Shown one piece after another: positions 34,556 to 43,188 of a stretch of 64,000 bases of DNA; position 1 is the stretch's first letter; each line of letters begins with the position of its first letter. Made by a program: the position numbers and the translations under genes. The DNA comes from Massilia sp. TS11 (lineage in GTDB: Bacteria > Pseudomonadota > Gammaproteobacteria > Burkholderiales > Burkholderiaceae_D): positions 124,001-188,000 of the forward strand of contig NZ_JAKLTS010000003.1 in the NCBI RefSeq assembly GCF_022012445.1, in the 5' to 3' direction. The notes under the pieces are model-generated. The model was not told the DNA's origin and searched no databases. It worked only from the letters and a program-made list of their open reading frames with translations.

Positions 34556-37245
34556 AAGCACTCCTTCTTCTTGGCGCGGCCCTGGCCGCCGCCGCCCCGG
34601 CCCTGGCCACCGATGTGAAACTCGACTGGGTCGGCCAGGCGCCGGCCGTGCGCACCGGCGTGAGCTGGGGCGTACCCTTCCCGCAGGGGACGGTGGCGCG
34701 TGACCAGCGCTTTCACCTGACCGGCCCCGATGGCAAAGCGCTGCCGCTGCAAAGCTGGCCGCTGGCCTACTGGCCGGATGGTTCGATCAAGTTTGTGGGT
34801 CTGGCCAGCGTAGCCCAGGCCAGCGGTAGCTACACCCTGTCCACCGGCGCGGGCGATACCCCGGCGGGCCTCAAGCTGAGCGAAACGCAGAACGGCGTCG
34901 CCATCGACACCGGCGTATTCCAGGCCACCGTCAGCCGCGGCGGCAGTAATCTGATCGACAGTCTGGTAGTGGCGGGGCGCGAAGTGGCGCGCGCCGGCCA
35001 GCTGGTGGCGCTGGCCGATGATGGTTTCGCGAGCGAGGAGGGCGCCCAGCCCGTGCGCACGCGCTACACCAGCCGCGTGGAGAAGCTGAGCGTGGAGCAG
35101 GCTGGCCCCGTGCGCGCCGTGCTCAAACTGGAAGGCCACCATCAGGCAGGCCAGCGCGCCTGGCTGCCATTCTCGGTGCGCCTGTATTTTTACGCCGGCG
35201 ATTCGGCCGTGCACGTCGTGCACACCGTGATCTACGACGGCAAGCAGGAACGCGACGCCGTGCGCGGCCTGGGCCTGCGTTTCAGCGTGCCGCTGCGCGA
35301 AGCAAGCTGGAACCGCCATGTGCGCTTCAGCGGTCAGGAGGGCGGCCTGTTCGGCGAGCCGATTCAACCCGGCGCCGGTAATCCGGCCCAGGTGGCGGGC
35401 CAGCGCATCGACGGCGGCCGCTTCTACAGCGCCAACGACAAGGAACAGTATGCGATCTGGAGCGACTTCAAGCTGGTGCAGCCGAACGCCGATGGTTTCA
35501 CCATCCAGAAGCGCACCGGCGCCAATGCGTCGTGGGTGATGGCCGATGGTGGCCGCCGCGCCTCTGGTCTGGCCTTTGTGGGCGACACCAGCGGCGGCCT
35601 CGCCCTGGCGCAGAAGGACTTCTGGCAAAGCTACCCGTCCGGTCTGGAGATTCGCCACGCGGCCGACGCCAGCGCCGAACTGACCGCCTGGCTGTGGTCC
35701 CCGGACGGCCCGGCCATGGACATGCGCCCCTACGCCACCCGCGCGCACGGCCTGGCTGCCACCTATGAAGACGTGCAGGACGGGATGGCCCAGGCCTACG
35801 GCGTGGCCAAGACCACGGAGCTGACCATCTACCCGACGGCCGGTGTACCCACGCGCGCCGACACCGTCGCCATGGCGCAGGCAGCCGGCGTGCGCCCGCT
35901 GCTGGCCGCGGCACCCGAAACGCTGCACGCGGCCAAAGTGTTCGGCGTGTGGAGCCCGGTGGACCGCTCGACGCCGGGCCGCAAGAACATCGAAGACAAA
36001 CTCGATAGCATCCTGGCCTACTACCAGCAGCAGGTGGATGAGCGGCGCTGGTACGGCTTCTGGCACTTCGGCGATTTCATCCACAGTTATAACTTCGCCG
36101 GCCACACCTGGTACTACGACTACGGCGGCCACGCCTGGGATAACACCGAACTCGGTACGCCCCTGTGGCTGTGGGCCAGCTATGTGCGCAGCGGCCGCGC
36201 CGATCTGTTCCGCCTGGCCGAAGCCCTGACGCGCAACACCAGCGAGACCAATGTCTACCACCTGGGACCGATGAAGGGCCTGGGTTCGCGCCACGCCGTC
36301 ACCAAATGGGGCGATGGCTCGAAGGAGGGCCGCATCAGCCAGGCCGCGCACTGGCGCCCGTTCTACTACCTGACCACCGACGAACGCACGGGCGACATCC
36401 TGCGCGAGCAGCTCGAGAGCGACAAGGCCATGGTGGCCTACGACCCGATGCGCCTGGCCCAGCCCGTGCTGCCGCAGGACCCGAAATACCCGGGCCGCAT
36501 CCGTCTCGGGCCGGACTGGTTTGTCCTGGCCGGGAACTGGATGACGGAATGGGAGCGCAGCGGCGACACACGCTGGCGCGACCGCATTCTGGCCGGCGTC
36601 GATTCGATTCTGCAGATGCCTTACTGGCTGCGCTCCGGGGTGATGAATGGCCTGAACCCCGACCTGGGCGGCAACCGCATCGGTCCGCTCAAAGGACGCG
36701 GCAGCATGACAGTCGGTTACGACCCGGCGACCGGCAAGCTCTATCCGATTCCCGATCCGATCGTCGGCAAGCAGGTCCCCGTGCTGTACAACCTGGCCAC
36801 GATTCAGGGGGGCGCGCAGGTGATGTTCGAACTGCTGCCGCTGCTGCAGCGGCCGGACTTCGAGCGCGCCTGGCTGCAGTACGCGCGTCTGGGTACGGCG
36901 CCGGCGGAGGTGCTGGAGCGCGACCGCAGCACCGGCAGCGAGGGGGCCAATGGCGAGTATCTGGAGCAGGCCCAGGGCGGTCCGCGCCTGGCCGCCTGGG
37001 CCTACGCCAAGACCGGCAACCCGGCCTTTGCCAAAGCCGCCGTCGAAGCCATCAACCGCTATCGGGGCGCGCCGCTCAAGGCCCTGGCCGGACCGGACAC
37101 GCTCAACCCTGTGCACGAAACCCCCGGCATGTCGACCAATGAAGCGGCCCAGGGCGGCCTGACGATGATCGAAGTGCTGTCCCTGCTGGGCAAGGACTTC
37201 CCGGCCGATCTGCCGCCGCCGAACGGCCCGCAGCGCAGTTTCTGA
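34552..37245 (+). CDS. PL26-like exo-rhamnogalacturonan lyase (YetA-like)
   Basis: An 897-residue secreted protein with signal peptide MKALLLLGAALAAAAPALA. It resembles the YetA/exo-rhamnogalacturonan-lyase family (PL26, typified by Penicillium PcRGLX): an N-terminal beta-sandwich, an (alpha/alpha) barrel in the middle (WYGFWHFGDFIHSYNFAGHTWYYDYGGHAWDNTELG) and HLGPMKGLGSRHAVTKWGDGSKEGRISQAAHW. The start is GTG at 34552, overlapping the CE12 stop (GTGA). Neighbours (CE12, YesU-like, GH105) repeat the composition of the Bacillus yes/yetA rhamnogalacturonan region, which supports the call. Activity on this exact protein is inferred. Confidence 0.65.
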   Translation: MKALLLLGAALAAAAPALATDVKLDWVGQAPAVRTGVSWGVPFPQGTVARDQRFHLTGPDGKALPLQSWPLAYWPDGSIKFVGLASVAQASGSYTLSTGAGDTPAGLKLSETQNGVAIDTGVFQATVSRGGSNLIDSLVVAGREVARAGQLVALADDGFASEEGAQPVRTRYTSRVEKLSVEQAGPVRAVLKLEGHHQAGQRAWLPFSVRLYFYAGDSAVHVVHTVIYDGKQERDAVRGLGLRFSVPLREASWNRHVRFSGQEGGLFGEPIQPGAGNPAQVAGQRIDGGRFYSANDKEQYAIWSDFKLVQPNADGFTIQKRTGANASWVMADGGRRASGLAFVGDTSGGLALAQKDFWQSYPSGLEIRHAADASAELTAWLWSPDGPAMDMRPYATRAHGLAATYEDVQDGMAQAYGVAKTTELTIYPTAGVPTRADTVAMAQAAGVRPLLAAAPETLHAAKVFGVWSPVDRSTPGRKNIEDKLDSILAYYQQQVDERRWYGFWHFGDFIHSYNFAGHTWYYDYGGHAWDNTELGTPLWLWASYVRSGRADLFRLAEALTRNTSETNVYHLGPMKGLGSRHAVTKWGDGSKEGRISQAAHWRPFYYLTTDERTGDILREQLESDKAMVAYDPMRLAQPVLPQDPKYPGRIRLGPDWFVLAGNWMTEWERSGDTRWRDRILAGVDSILQMPYWLRSGVMNGLNPDLGGNRIGPLKGRGSMTVGYDPATGKLYPIPDPIVGKQVPVLYNLATIQGGAQVMFELLPLLQRPDFERAWLQYARLGTAPAEVLERDRSTGSEGANGEYLEQAQGGPRLAAWAYAKTGNPAFAKAAVEAINRYRGAPLKALAGPDTLNPVHETPGMSTNEAAQGGLTMIEVLSLLGKDFPADLPPPNGPQRSF

Positions 37246-37901
37246 TGCTGGCCGCCGCTCTCACTGCCGCCTGCGTGTTCGGTGCGCCCGGCCGCCTGCT
37301 GGCCAGCGACGATTTCAGCGGCCCGCTCGACCAGTGGGTCAGCGAGGTGGTCCCGGCCGCGCATGCCAGCATCCGCGCCGACCAGGGCAGCATGCTGCTC
37401 GATGTCGATGCCGGAGCGACCGCCTGGCTGCGCCAGCCGCTGCAGGGCAGGGTGCTGATTCATTTCGAGCGCCAGGTGCTGCCCGAAGGCCGCCTGTCCG
37501 ATCTGAATATGTTCTGGATGGCGCAGGACCCGCGCCAGGCCAATCTGTTCACCCGCAGCGGTAAGTTCGAGGACTACGACAGCGTACGCATGTACTACCT
37601 GGGCATCGGCGGGAACACCAACACCACCACCCGCCTGCGCCGCTACGACGGGGCGGGCGAAAAGCGCATCCTCGGCGAATACCTCGATCCGGCCCACCTG
37701 CTGCGCCCCGGCCACTGGTACGCGATCGACATCGCCGTGGCCGATGGCTGCACGCGCGTGCAGGTCGACGGCCAGACCTGGTTCCAATTCCGCGATCCCG
37801 AGCCGCTGCAATCCGGCTGGTTCGGCATCCGCACCACGCAGTCGCGCCAGCGTGTGCGCGCCCTGCGCGTCTATGAACTCAAACAAGGAGACACCCCATG
37901 A
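37245..37901 (+). CDS. YesU-like concanavalin-fold protein (DUF6250/DUF1961 type)
   Basis: A 218-residue secreted protein with N-terminal signal (MLAAALTAACVFGAPGRLLA) and a beta-sandwich pattern: DDFSGPLDQWVSE, LSDLNMFWMAQDP, YDSVRMYYLGIGGNTNTTTRLRRYDG, HWYAIDIAVADGCTRVQVDGQTWFQFRDPEPLQSGWFGIRT, each in separate strands. It looks like the YesU-type or DUF6250 families found in rhamnogalacturonan loci, whose function is not settled; binding or hydrolysis of sugars are both possible. The start overlaps the PL26 stop by one base (TGATG) and its stop overlaps the GH105 start (ATGA). Confidence 0.6.
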   Translation: MLAAALTAACVFGAPGRLLASDDFSGPLDQWVSEVVPAAHASIRADQGSMLLDVDAGATAWLRQPLQGRVLIHFERQVLPEGRLSDLNMFWMAQDPRQANLFTRSGKFEDYDSVRMYYLGIGGNTNTTTRLRRYDGAGEKRILGEYLDPAHLLRPGHWYAIDIAVADGCTRVQVDGQTWFQFRDPEPLQSGWFGIRTTQSRQRVRALRVYELKQGDTP

Positions 37902-39256
37902 AACTGCGCATGATCGCCCTGGCCGCCGGCCTGCTGGCCCTGTCGGCCCAAGCGGCCGCGCCCAAGAAGGCGGAAAAAGTCAATGACGTGACCACCCCGC
38001 TGCACGCCATGAAGCCCGACTATCCGACCCCGTACGGCGCCCCCAAAACGGAGGACGTGAAGGCCGTGCTGGACCGCGTATTCACTTATCTCGACCAGGT
38101 GACCCCCGCCAAACTGGTGGACAAGACCACTAAGGCCGACATCGCCGATCTGAGCAAGGCGCACCCGAACGCCATGCTGGCCCAGGGCGACTACCGTCTC
38201 ACCAGCTACGAATGGGGCGTCACCTACGCCGGCATGCTGCAGACCGGCGCCGTCACCGGCGACAAGCGCTACACCGACTACACCTTCAAGCGTCTGGACT
38301 TTCTGGCCGCGCTGACCAAGACCTGGCTGCCGCTGGTGAAGGCCAACCCCGCCACCGACACCCCGCTCAAGCGCTTCCTCGACCCGCATGCGCTGGACGA
38401 CACCGGCGCCATCTGCGCCAGCGCCATCAAGGCGCGCCGCATGGGCATCAGCACCGACCTGTCGGCCTACATCGAACTGTGCTCCAATTTCGTGTCGAAG
38501 AAGGAGTACCGCCTGGCCGACGGTACCTTGGCGCGCATGCGCCCGCTGGCCAATACGATCTGGCTGGACGACCTGTTCATGGCCGTGCCGGCCCTGGCCC
38601 AGATGGGCAAACTCTCCGGCGACAAGGCGTATTACGACGACGCCGTGAAGCAGGTGCTGCAATTCTCGAAGCGGATGTTCAATCCGCAGCTGGGCATCTA
38701 CATGCACGGCTGGGTGGAGGGCATGAGCATGCACCCCGAGTTCCACTGGGCGCGCGCCAACGGCTGGGCGGTGATGACGATGGTGGAGCTGCTCGACGTG
38801 CTCCCGCCAGAGCACCCCGGCTACAAGGCCGTGCAGGAGCAGCTGCGCGCCCACATCAAGGGGCTGGCCGCGTATCAGGATGGTACCGGCTTCTGGCACC
38901 AGCTGATCGACCGACCCGAAACCTACCTCGAAACCTCGGCCACCGCCATCTACACCTTCGCCATCGCGCGCGCCGTGAACCGCGGCTATGTCGACCGCCA
39001 GGCCTACGCGCCGGTGGCCATGCTGGGCTGGAATGCCGTGGCCACCAAGGTCGCCGCCAATGGCCAGGTCAATGGCACCTGCGTCGGCACCGGCATGGGC
39101 TTCGATCCCGCCTTCTACGCCTACCGCCCGGTCAATCCCTATGCGGCGCACAGCTACGGCCCCGTGCTGCTGGCTGGCTCCGAGATCATCACCATGCTCA
39201 AGTCGCACGAGTTCGAACAGAACGACAGCGCCTTCATGCTGAAGCGAGGCCTGTGA
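37898..39256 (+). CDS. Second GH105-type hydrolase
   Basis: A 452-residue secreted protein (signal ending LSAQAA) with an (alpha/alpha)6 barrel of the GH105/YteR group: TSYEWGVTYAGMLQTGAVTGDKRYTDYTF, DDTGAICASAIKARR, TIWLDDLFMAVPALAQMGKL, EFHWARANGWAVMTMVELLDVLP and FYAYRPVNPYAAHSYGPVLLAGSEII. It is longer than the 28.4 kb enzyme and clearly divergent from it, so a different substrate linkage is likely (unsaturated rhamnogalacturonan disaccharide versus galacturonan). It is coupled on both sides: ATGA with the previous gene and TGATG with the next. Confidence 0.85.
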   Translation: MKLRMIALAAGLLALSAQAAAPKKAEKVNDVTTPLHAMKPDYPTPYGAPKTEDVKAVLDRVFTYLDQVTPAKLVDKTTKADIADLSKAHPNAMLAQGDYRLTSYEWGVTYAGMLQTGAVTGDKRYTDYTFKRLDFLAALTKTWLPLVKANPATDTPLKRFLDPHALDDTGAICASAIKARRMGISTDLSAYIELCSNFVSKKEYRLADGTLARMRPLANTIWLDDLFMAVPALAQMGKLSGDKAYYDDAVKQVLQFSKRMFNPQLGIYMHGWVEGMSMHPEFHWARANGWAVMTMVELLDVLPPEHPGYKAVQEQLRAHIKGLAAYQDGTGFWHQLIDRPETYLETSATAIYTFAIARAVNRGYVDRQAYAPVAMLGWNAVATKVAANGQVNGTCVGTGMGFDPAFYAYRPVNPYAAHSYGPVLLAGSEIITMLKSHEFEQNDSAFMLKRGL

Positions 39257-40482
39257 TGCGCCGCCTGATGATTGGCGCCAGCCTGCTGCTGGCCACCCTC
39301 GCAGCCCACGCGCAGCAGGTGCTGGAAACGGGATCGCTCAAACCCATGCCCAAGGTCTGGATCGACAAGGACACCGGCCACCGCATCAAGCGCCTGGAAG
39401 GGCGCCAGGGTCAGATCAGCAACTGGTACTTCCACAATAATCCCTTCTTCGCCCCACTGAAGGACGAAGGCGACCGCATGCTGTTCTCCGAATCCGACGG
39501 CAAGGCGCGCCAGGTCTACACCCTGAATCTGAAGGACGACAGCATCGTGCAGCTGACCGAAGGCGAGGAGAACAAGCGCCTGCTGCCGATGACGTCGCAG
39601 AACACGCGCGAGGCGATCTACATGGCCGGCCAGAGCCTGTACGCCGTCAACGTCGACACGAAGAAGAGCCGCAAGCTGTACACCTTCCCCGACAACGTGC
39701 GCCCGAATGTCGCCACCATCAATGCCGACGCCAGCATGGTGGCCGGCTCCTTCGCCGACCCGCAGCAGGGCGAGATTCTGCGCCAGTACCCGAAGAAGGC
39801 CGACTTCTTCCCGCGCATATTCGACGCCCACCTGAAGAACAGCCTGTTCACGGTGGACCTGCGCACCGGCGAATACAAGGTGATCCACGAGGAGAATACC
39901 TGGCTCGGTCACGTGCAGTTCTCGCCGACCGACCCCGACGTCCTGATGTTCTGCCACGAAGGGCCGTGGGACAAGGTCGACCGTATCTGGAATATCAACG
40001 TCAAAAACGGCAAGGTGACCTTGATGCACAAGCGCTCGATGCCGATGGAGATCGCCGGCCACGAGTTCTTCCAGCCGGACGGCAAAGTGATCTGGTTCGA
40101 CCTGCAGAAGCCACGCGCCCAGACCTTCTATCTGGCCGGGGCCGACGTGGCCAGCGGCGCCCCGGTGGCCGCCTACCAGATGACGGCCGACGATTGGTCG
40201 ATCCACTTTGCAATCTCGCCAGACAAGACCATGTTCGCCGGCGACGGCGGCGACCCGACCCAGGTGGCGCGCGCCAAGGACGGCATGTGGATCTACGCCT
40301 TCCGCCCCGTGAACGAACGCTTCCAGTCCGAACGCCTAGTGAACATGAAGGCGCATGACTACCGCGGCCTTGAGCCGAATGTGCACTTCACCCCGGACGG
40401 CAAATGGATCGTCTTCGGCGGCACCTTCGAAGGCCGCCACGCGACCTACGCAGTGGAGATCGCCCCGGCCGCCAAGCCCTGA
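39256..40482 (+). CDS. PL22 oligogalacturonate lyase
   Basis: A 408-residue protein with a signal peptide (MRRLMIGASLLLATLAAHAQ) and the seven-bladed propeller of PL22. Conserved segments are GHRIKRLEG, SNWYFHNNPFFAP, TWLGHVQFSPTDPDVLMFCHEGPW (H219, H234), EIAGHEFFQPDGKVIWFD and LEPNVHFTPDGKWIVF, giving the His residues for the Mn-type metal site. It cleaves galacturonate dimers to unsaturated monomer, feeding the ketodeoxygluconate route. Most classical members are cytoplasmic, so export here is notable. It overlaps the GH105 stop by one base. Confidence 0.85.
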   Translation: MRRLMIGASLLLATLAAHAQQVLETGSLKPMPKVWIDKDTGHRIKRLEGRQGQISNWYFHNNPFFAPLKDEGDRMLFSESDGKARQVYTLNLKDDSIVQLTEGEENKRLLPMTSQNTREAIYMAGQSLYAVNVDTKKSRKLYTFPDNVRPNVATINADASMVAGSFADPQQGEILRQYPKKADFFPRIFDAHLKNSLFTVDLRTGEYKVIHEENTWLGHVQFSPTDPDVLMFCHEGPWDKVDRIWNINVKNGKVTLMHKRSMPMEIAGHEFFQPDGKVIWFDLQKPRAQTFYLAGADVASGAPVAAYQMTADDWSIHFAISPDKTMFAGDGGDPTQVARAKDGMWIYAFRPVNERFQSERLVNMKAHDYRGLEPNVHFTPDGKWIVFGGTFEGRHATYAVEIAPAAKP

Positions 40483-40500
40483 AGTGCTACACTGCGGCGC

Positions 40501-41544
40501 ATGAGTGGAGACGACAAACCGCAAGGCGCGGCGCCGCGCCGCAGCCGTCGCAAGGGCACCGGCCTGACCCTGCGCGACGTGGCGGCGCTGGCCGGGGTAG
40601 CCCCGATCACCGCCTCGCGCGCGCTGAACACCCCGCAGGCCGTATCGCCCGAGGTGCTGGCGCGCGTGCAGGAAGCCGTGGCCCGCACCGGCTACGTGCC
40701 GAATATGCTGGCCGGCGGCCTCGCCTCACGCAAAAGCCGCCTCGTTGCCGCCGTCGTGCCGACCCTGGTCGGCCCCGTTTTCCAGGATATGATCCAGGGC
40801 CTGACCGAAGCGCTGGCCGAGCAGGGCTACCAGCTGATGCTGGGGCAGAGCGGTTACGCCGACTCGCGCGAGGACGATCTGCTGGCCACCATCATCGCGC
40901 GCCGGCCGGACGGCATTGTCCTCACCGGCATTCTGCATTCGGCCGAAGGACGGCGCCGCCTGCTGGCCAGCGGCATCCCCGTGGTCGAGACCTGGGACCT
41001 GACCCACAGCCCGATCGACATGCTGGTCGGCTTCTCGCACGAACAAATCGGCGCCGCCGTGGCGCGCTACCTGCATGCGCGCGGGCGGCGCCAGCTGGCC
41101 GCCATCCACGCCGACGACGCACGCGCCGCGCGCCGCCAGCAGGCCTTCGCCAGCGAGGCCGCGCGCCTCGGCCTGGCGCCGGTGCGCGCCATCAGCGTAC
41201 CCGCCCCGACCACGCTGGGCAGCGGCCGCAGCGGCCTGGCCCAACTACTGTCCGAAGGCGCACGCCCGGACGCCATCTTCTGCAGTTCCGACATGCTGGC
41301 TCTCGGCGTGCTGACCGAAGCCCAGGTGCGCGGCGTGCGCGTCCCCACGGACCTGGCCGTGATCGGCCTGGGCGACCTCAGTTTTGCACGCGACCTGCAC
41401 CCAGCCCTGAGCAGTGTGCGGATCGACGGCCAGGCCATCGGCCGCCAGGCTGCGGCCTGCATCATCGCGCGCGCCCAGGGCCAGACCCCGAGCCAGCACG
41501 TCTACGACCTCGGCTTCAGCATCATCGAACGCGCCAGCACCTAA
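40501..41544 (+). CDS. LacI-family transcriptional regulator, GntR-like
   Basis: A 347-residue regulator. The N-terminal HTH (about 22-70: LTLRDVAALAGVAPITASRALNTPQAVSPEVLARVQEAVARTGYVPNMLA split over its helices) is of the LacI type with the hinge helix. The C-terminal ligand domain (about 80-345) is similar to the gluconate regulator GntR group (RLVAAVVPTLVGPVFQDMIQGL, DAIFCSSDMLALGVL). It follows the PL22 gene by 18 bp and so is probably co-transcribed with its own regulon. Good LacI-type palindromes lie between the GH2 and gudD genes at 47.0-47.2 kb and may be its targets. A uronate or aldonate ligand is inferred. Confidence 0.85.
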   Translation: MSGDDKPQGAAPRRSRRKGTGLTLRDVAALAGVAPITASRALNTPQAVSPEVLARVQEAVARTGYVPNMLAGGLASRKSRLVAAVVPTLVGPVFQDMIQGLTEALAEQGYQLMLGQSGYADSREDDLLATIIARRPDGIVLTGILHSAEGRRRLLASGIPVVETWDLTHSPIDMLVGFSHEQIGAAVARYLHARGRRQLAAIHADDARAARRQQAFASEAARLGLAPVRAISVPAPTTLGSGRSGLAQLLSEGARPDAIFCSSDMLALGVLTEAQVRGVRVPTDLAVIGLGDLSFARDLHPALSSVRIDGQAIGRQAAACIIARAQGQTPSQHVYDLGFSIIERAST

Positions 41545-41747
41545 AAAAATCGGGGTCAGCCCCCATTTATCCAGCGCTCAAGTTTTTGAGTGTGTGGGCG
41601 GGTGGCGTACCGTGCGCCGATTGCTGTTTGATAATCGGATCTGCTAAAAAATCGGGGTCAGACCCCATTTATCCAGCGCTCAAGTTTTTGAGTGTGTGGG
41701 CGGGCGGCGTACCGTGCGCCGATTGCTGTTTGATAATCGGATCTGCT
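41541..41747. repeat. 102-bp tandem duplication with GGGGTCAG elements
   Basis: Two copies of a unit of about 97 bp (41549-41645 and 41651-41747) repeat with a 102-bp period and differ at only two visible positions (GGTCAGCCCCC versus GGTCAGACCCC, and GGGTGGCG versus GGGCGGCG). Each begins with the GGGGTCAG palindrome and contains CTCAAG-ttt-TTGAG. The first copy starts at the stop codon of the LacI gene. The unit fills most of the 222 bp before the acetylesterase gene, so any promoter of that gene lies in or beside it. Confidence 0.85.
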
Positions 41748-41766
41748 TTAACTTTGTCTGATCAGC

Positions 41767-43188
41767 ATGCGCTACCTCGTTTCCGTTCTGTGTTTGCTGG
41801 CTGCCTTGCCAGCGGCTGCCAAAGTCAGTCTGCCCGCGATTCTGTCCGATCACATGGTGCTTCAGCGCGGCGCGTCGGTGCCGGTATGGGGCAGGGCCGA
41901 TCCCGGTGAGCGCATCAGCGTGCGCCTGGGCGCCCAGCATGCCGAAGTCGTGGCCGATGGCGCTGGCCGCTGGCGGGTGACGCTCGATCTGCGCAGCGCG
42001 GCCAGCGCGCCCGGCGAACTGCTGGTGGAAGCTGCGAGCGAACGCCTGCGCATTGCGGACGTATTGGTCGGTGAGGTCTGGCTCGCGTCCGGCCAGTCGA
42101 ATATGGAGAAGCCGATCGGCGAGCATAAGGGCCAGAAGACAGTGCTCAACGCGCCCGCCGAAATCGCCGCAGCCGATCATCCCGAGCTGCGCCTGTTTAA
42201 GGTGGAGCGCAACAAAGCCAGCACGCCGCAGGAGGACGTCAAGGGGCAGTGGGTGCGCAGCAGCCCATCGTCCATCGAGGCGGTGAAGTTTTCAGCGGCC
42301 GCCTACTTCTTCGGACGGCGCCTGCAGGACGCGCTGCATACGCCGGTCGGCCTGATCGACAGCACCTGGGGCGGCACCCGCATTGAACTCTGGACCCCGC
42401 CCGGGCTGGCGCAGGATAGCGAGGCGGCGCGCCTGTTTAATGGCATGGTCAGCGGCCTGGCGCCCTTCGCCATGAAGGGCGTCATCTGGTACCAGGGCGA
42501 GTCGAACATCATCGACCGCGATGACGGCGCCCGCTACACCGCCAAGATGGAGGCCTTGGTGCAGGGCTGGCGCCAGCACTGGCAGCAGGATTTCGCCTTC
42601 TACTACGTGCAGGTGGCGCCGCATCTGTACCACGTGGTCCGGCACGACAAAATCACCGACCCCGAAGCCGCCCCGCGGTTGCAGGAAGCGCAGGCCGCGG
42701 CGCTGCGCATTCCGCACACCGGCATGATCGTGACCACCGATCTGGTGGACGACCTCACCGACATTCACCCGCGCGATAAAAAATCGGTCGGCGATCGTCT
42801 GGCCACGCTGGCCTTGCATGGCAGTTATGGGCGGCGCGGCTTGCATGCCTATGGCCCGGTGTTCAGCGGCTTGCGGATCGAGGGCAGCAAAGCCATCGTC
42901 AGCTTCGATCACGCCGAGGGCCTGGCCGCGCGCGACCGCAAGAGCATCAAGTGGTTCGACCTGGCCGGCGCCGATGGAAAGTACTATCCGGCCGAGGCCG
43001 AAATCGACGGGGAACAGATCGTGCTGACCAGCCGCCAGGTGGCGCAACCGCTCAAGGTGCGTTTCGGCTGGGACGAAGCGGCGCAGCCGAATCTCGTGAA
43101 CGGCGCCGGTCTGCCGGCCATGCCTTTTCGCAGCGACGGCCCGGCGATTGCGCCGCTGGTCCGTGCGCGCTTGGCGGAGAGTCCATGA
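41767..43188 (+). CDS. Sialate O-acetylesterase-like SGNH esterase
   Basis: A 473-residue secreted protein (signal ends LPAAAK). It follows the SASA/sialate-O-acetylesterase pattern: LPAILSDHMVLQRGASVPVWGRADPGE N-terminal sandwich, GEVWLASGQSNMEKPIG with the catalytic Ser, PVGLIDSTWGGTRIELW, GVIWYQGESN and DLTDIHPRDKKSVGDRLA with the Asp-His pair. In pectin loci such proteins probably remove acetyl groups from rhamnogalacturonan rather than sialic acid. Its stop overlaps the next gene (ATGA). Confidence 0.82.
   Translation: MRYLVSVLCLLAALPAAAKVSLPAILSDHMVLQRGASVPVWGRADPGERISVRLGAQHAEVVADGAGRWRVTLDLRSAASAPGELLVEAASERLRIADVLVGEVWLASGQSNMEKPIGEHKGQKTVLNAPAEIAAADHPELRLFKVERNKASTPQEDVKGQWVRSSPSSIEAVKFSAAAYFFGRRLQDALHTPVGLIDSTWGGTRIELWTPPGLAQDSEAARLFNGMVSGLAPFAMKGVIWYQGESNIIDRDDGARYTAKMEALVQGWRQHWQQDFAFYYVQVAPHLYHVVRHDKITDPEAAPRLQEAQAAALRIPHTGMIVTTDLVDDLTDIHPRDKKSVGDRLATLALHGSYGRRGLHAYGPVFSGLRIEGSKAIVSFDHAEGLAARDRKSIKWFDLAGADGKYYPAEAEIDGEQIVLTSRQVAQPLKVRFGWDEAAQPNLVNGAGLPAMPFRSDGPAIAPLVRARLAESP

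Noticed and set aside
41567..41760. Repeated peptide around LKFLSVWAGGVPCADCC
   Set aside because: It is the translation of the 102-bp tandem repeat in one frame, with no start signal or conserved function.
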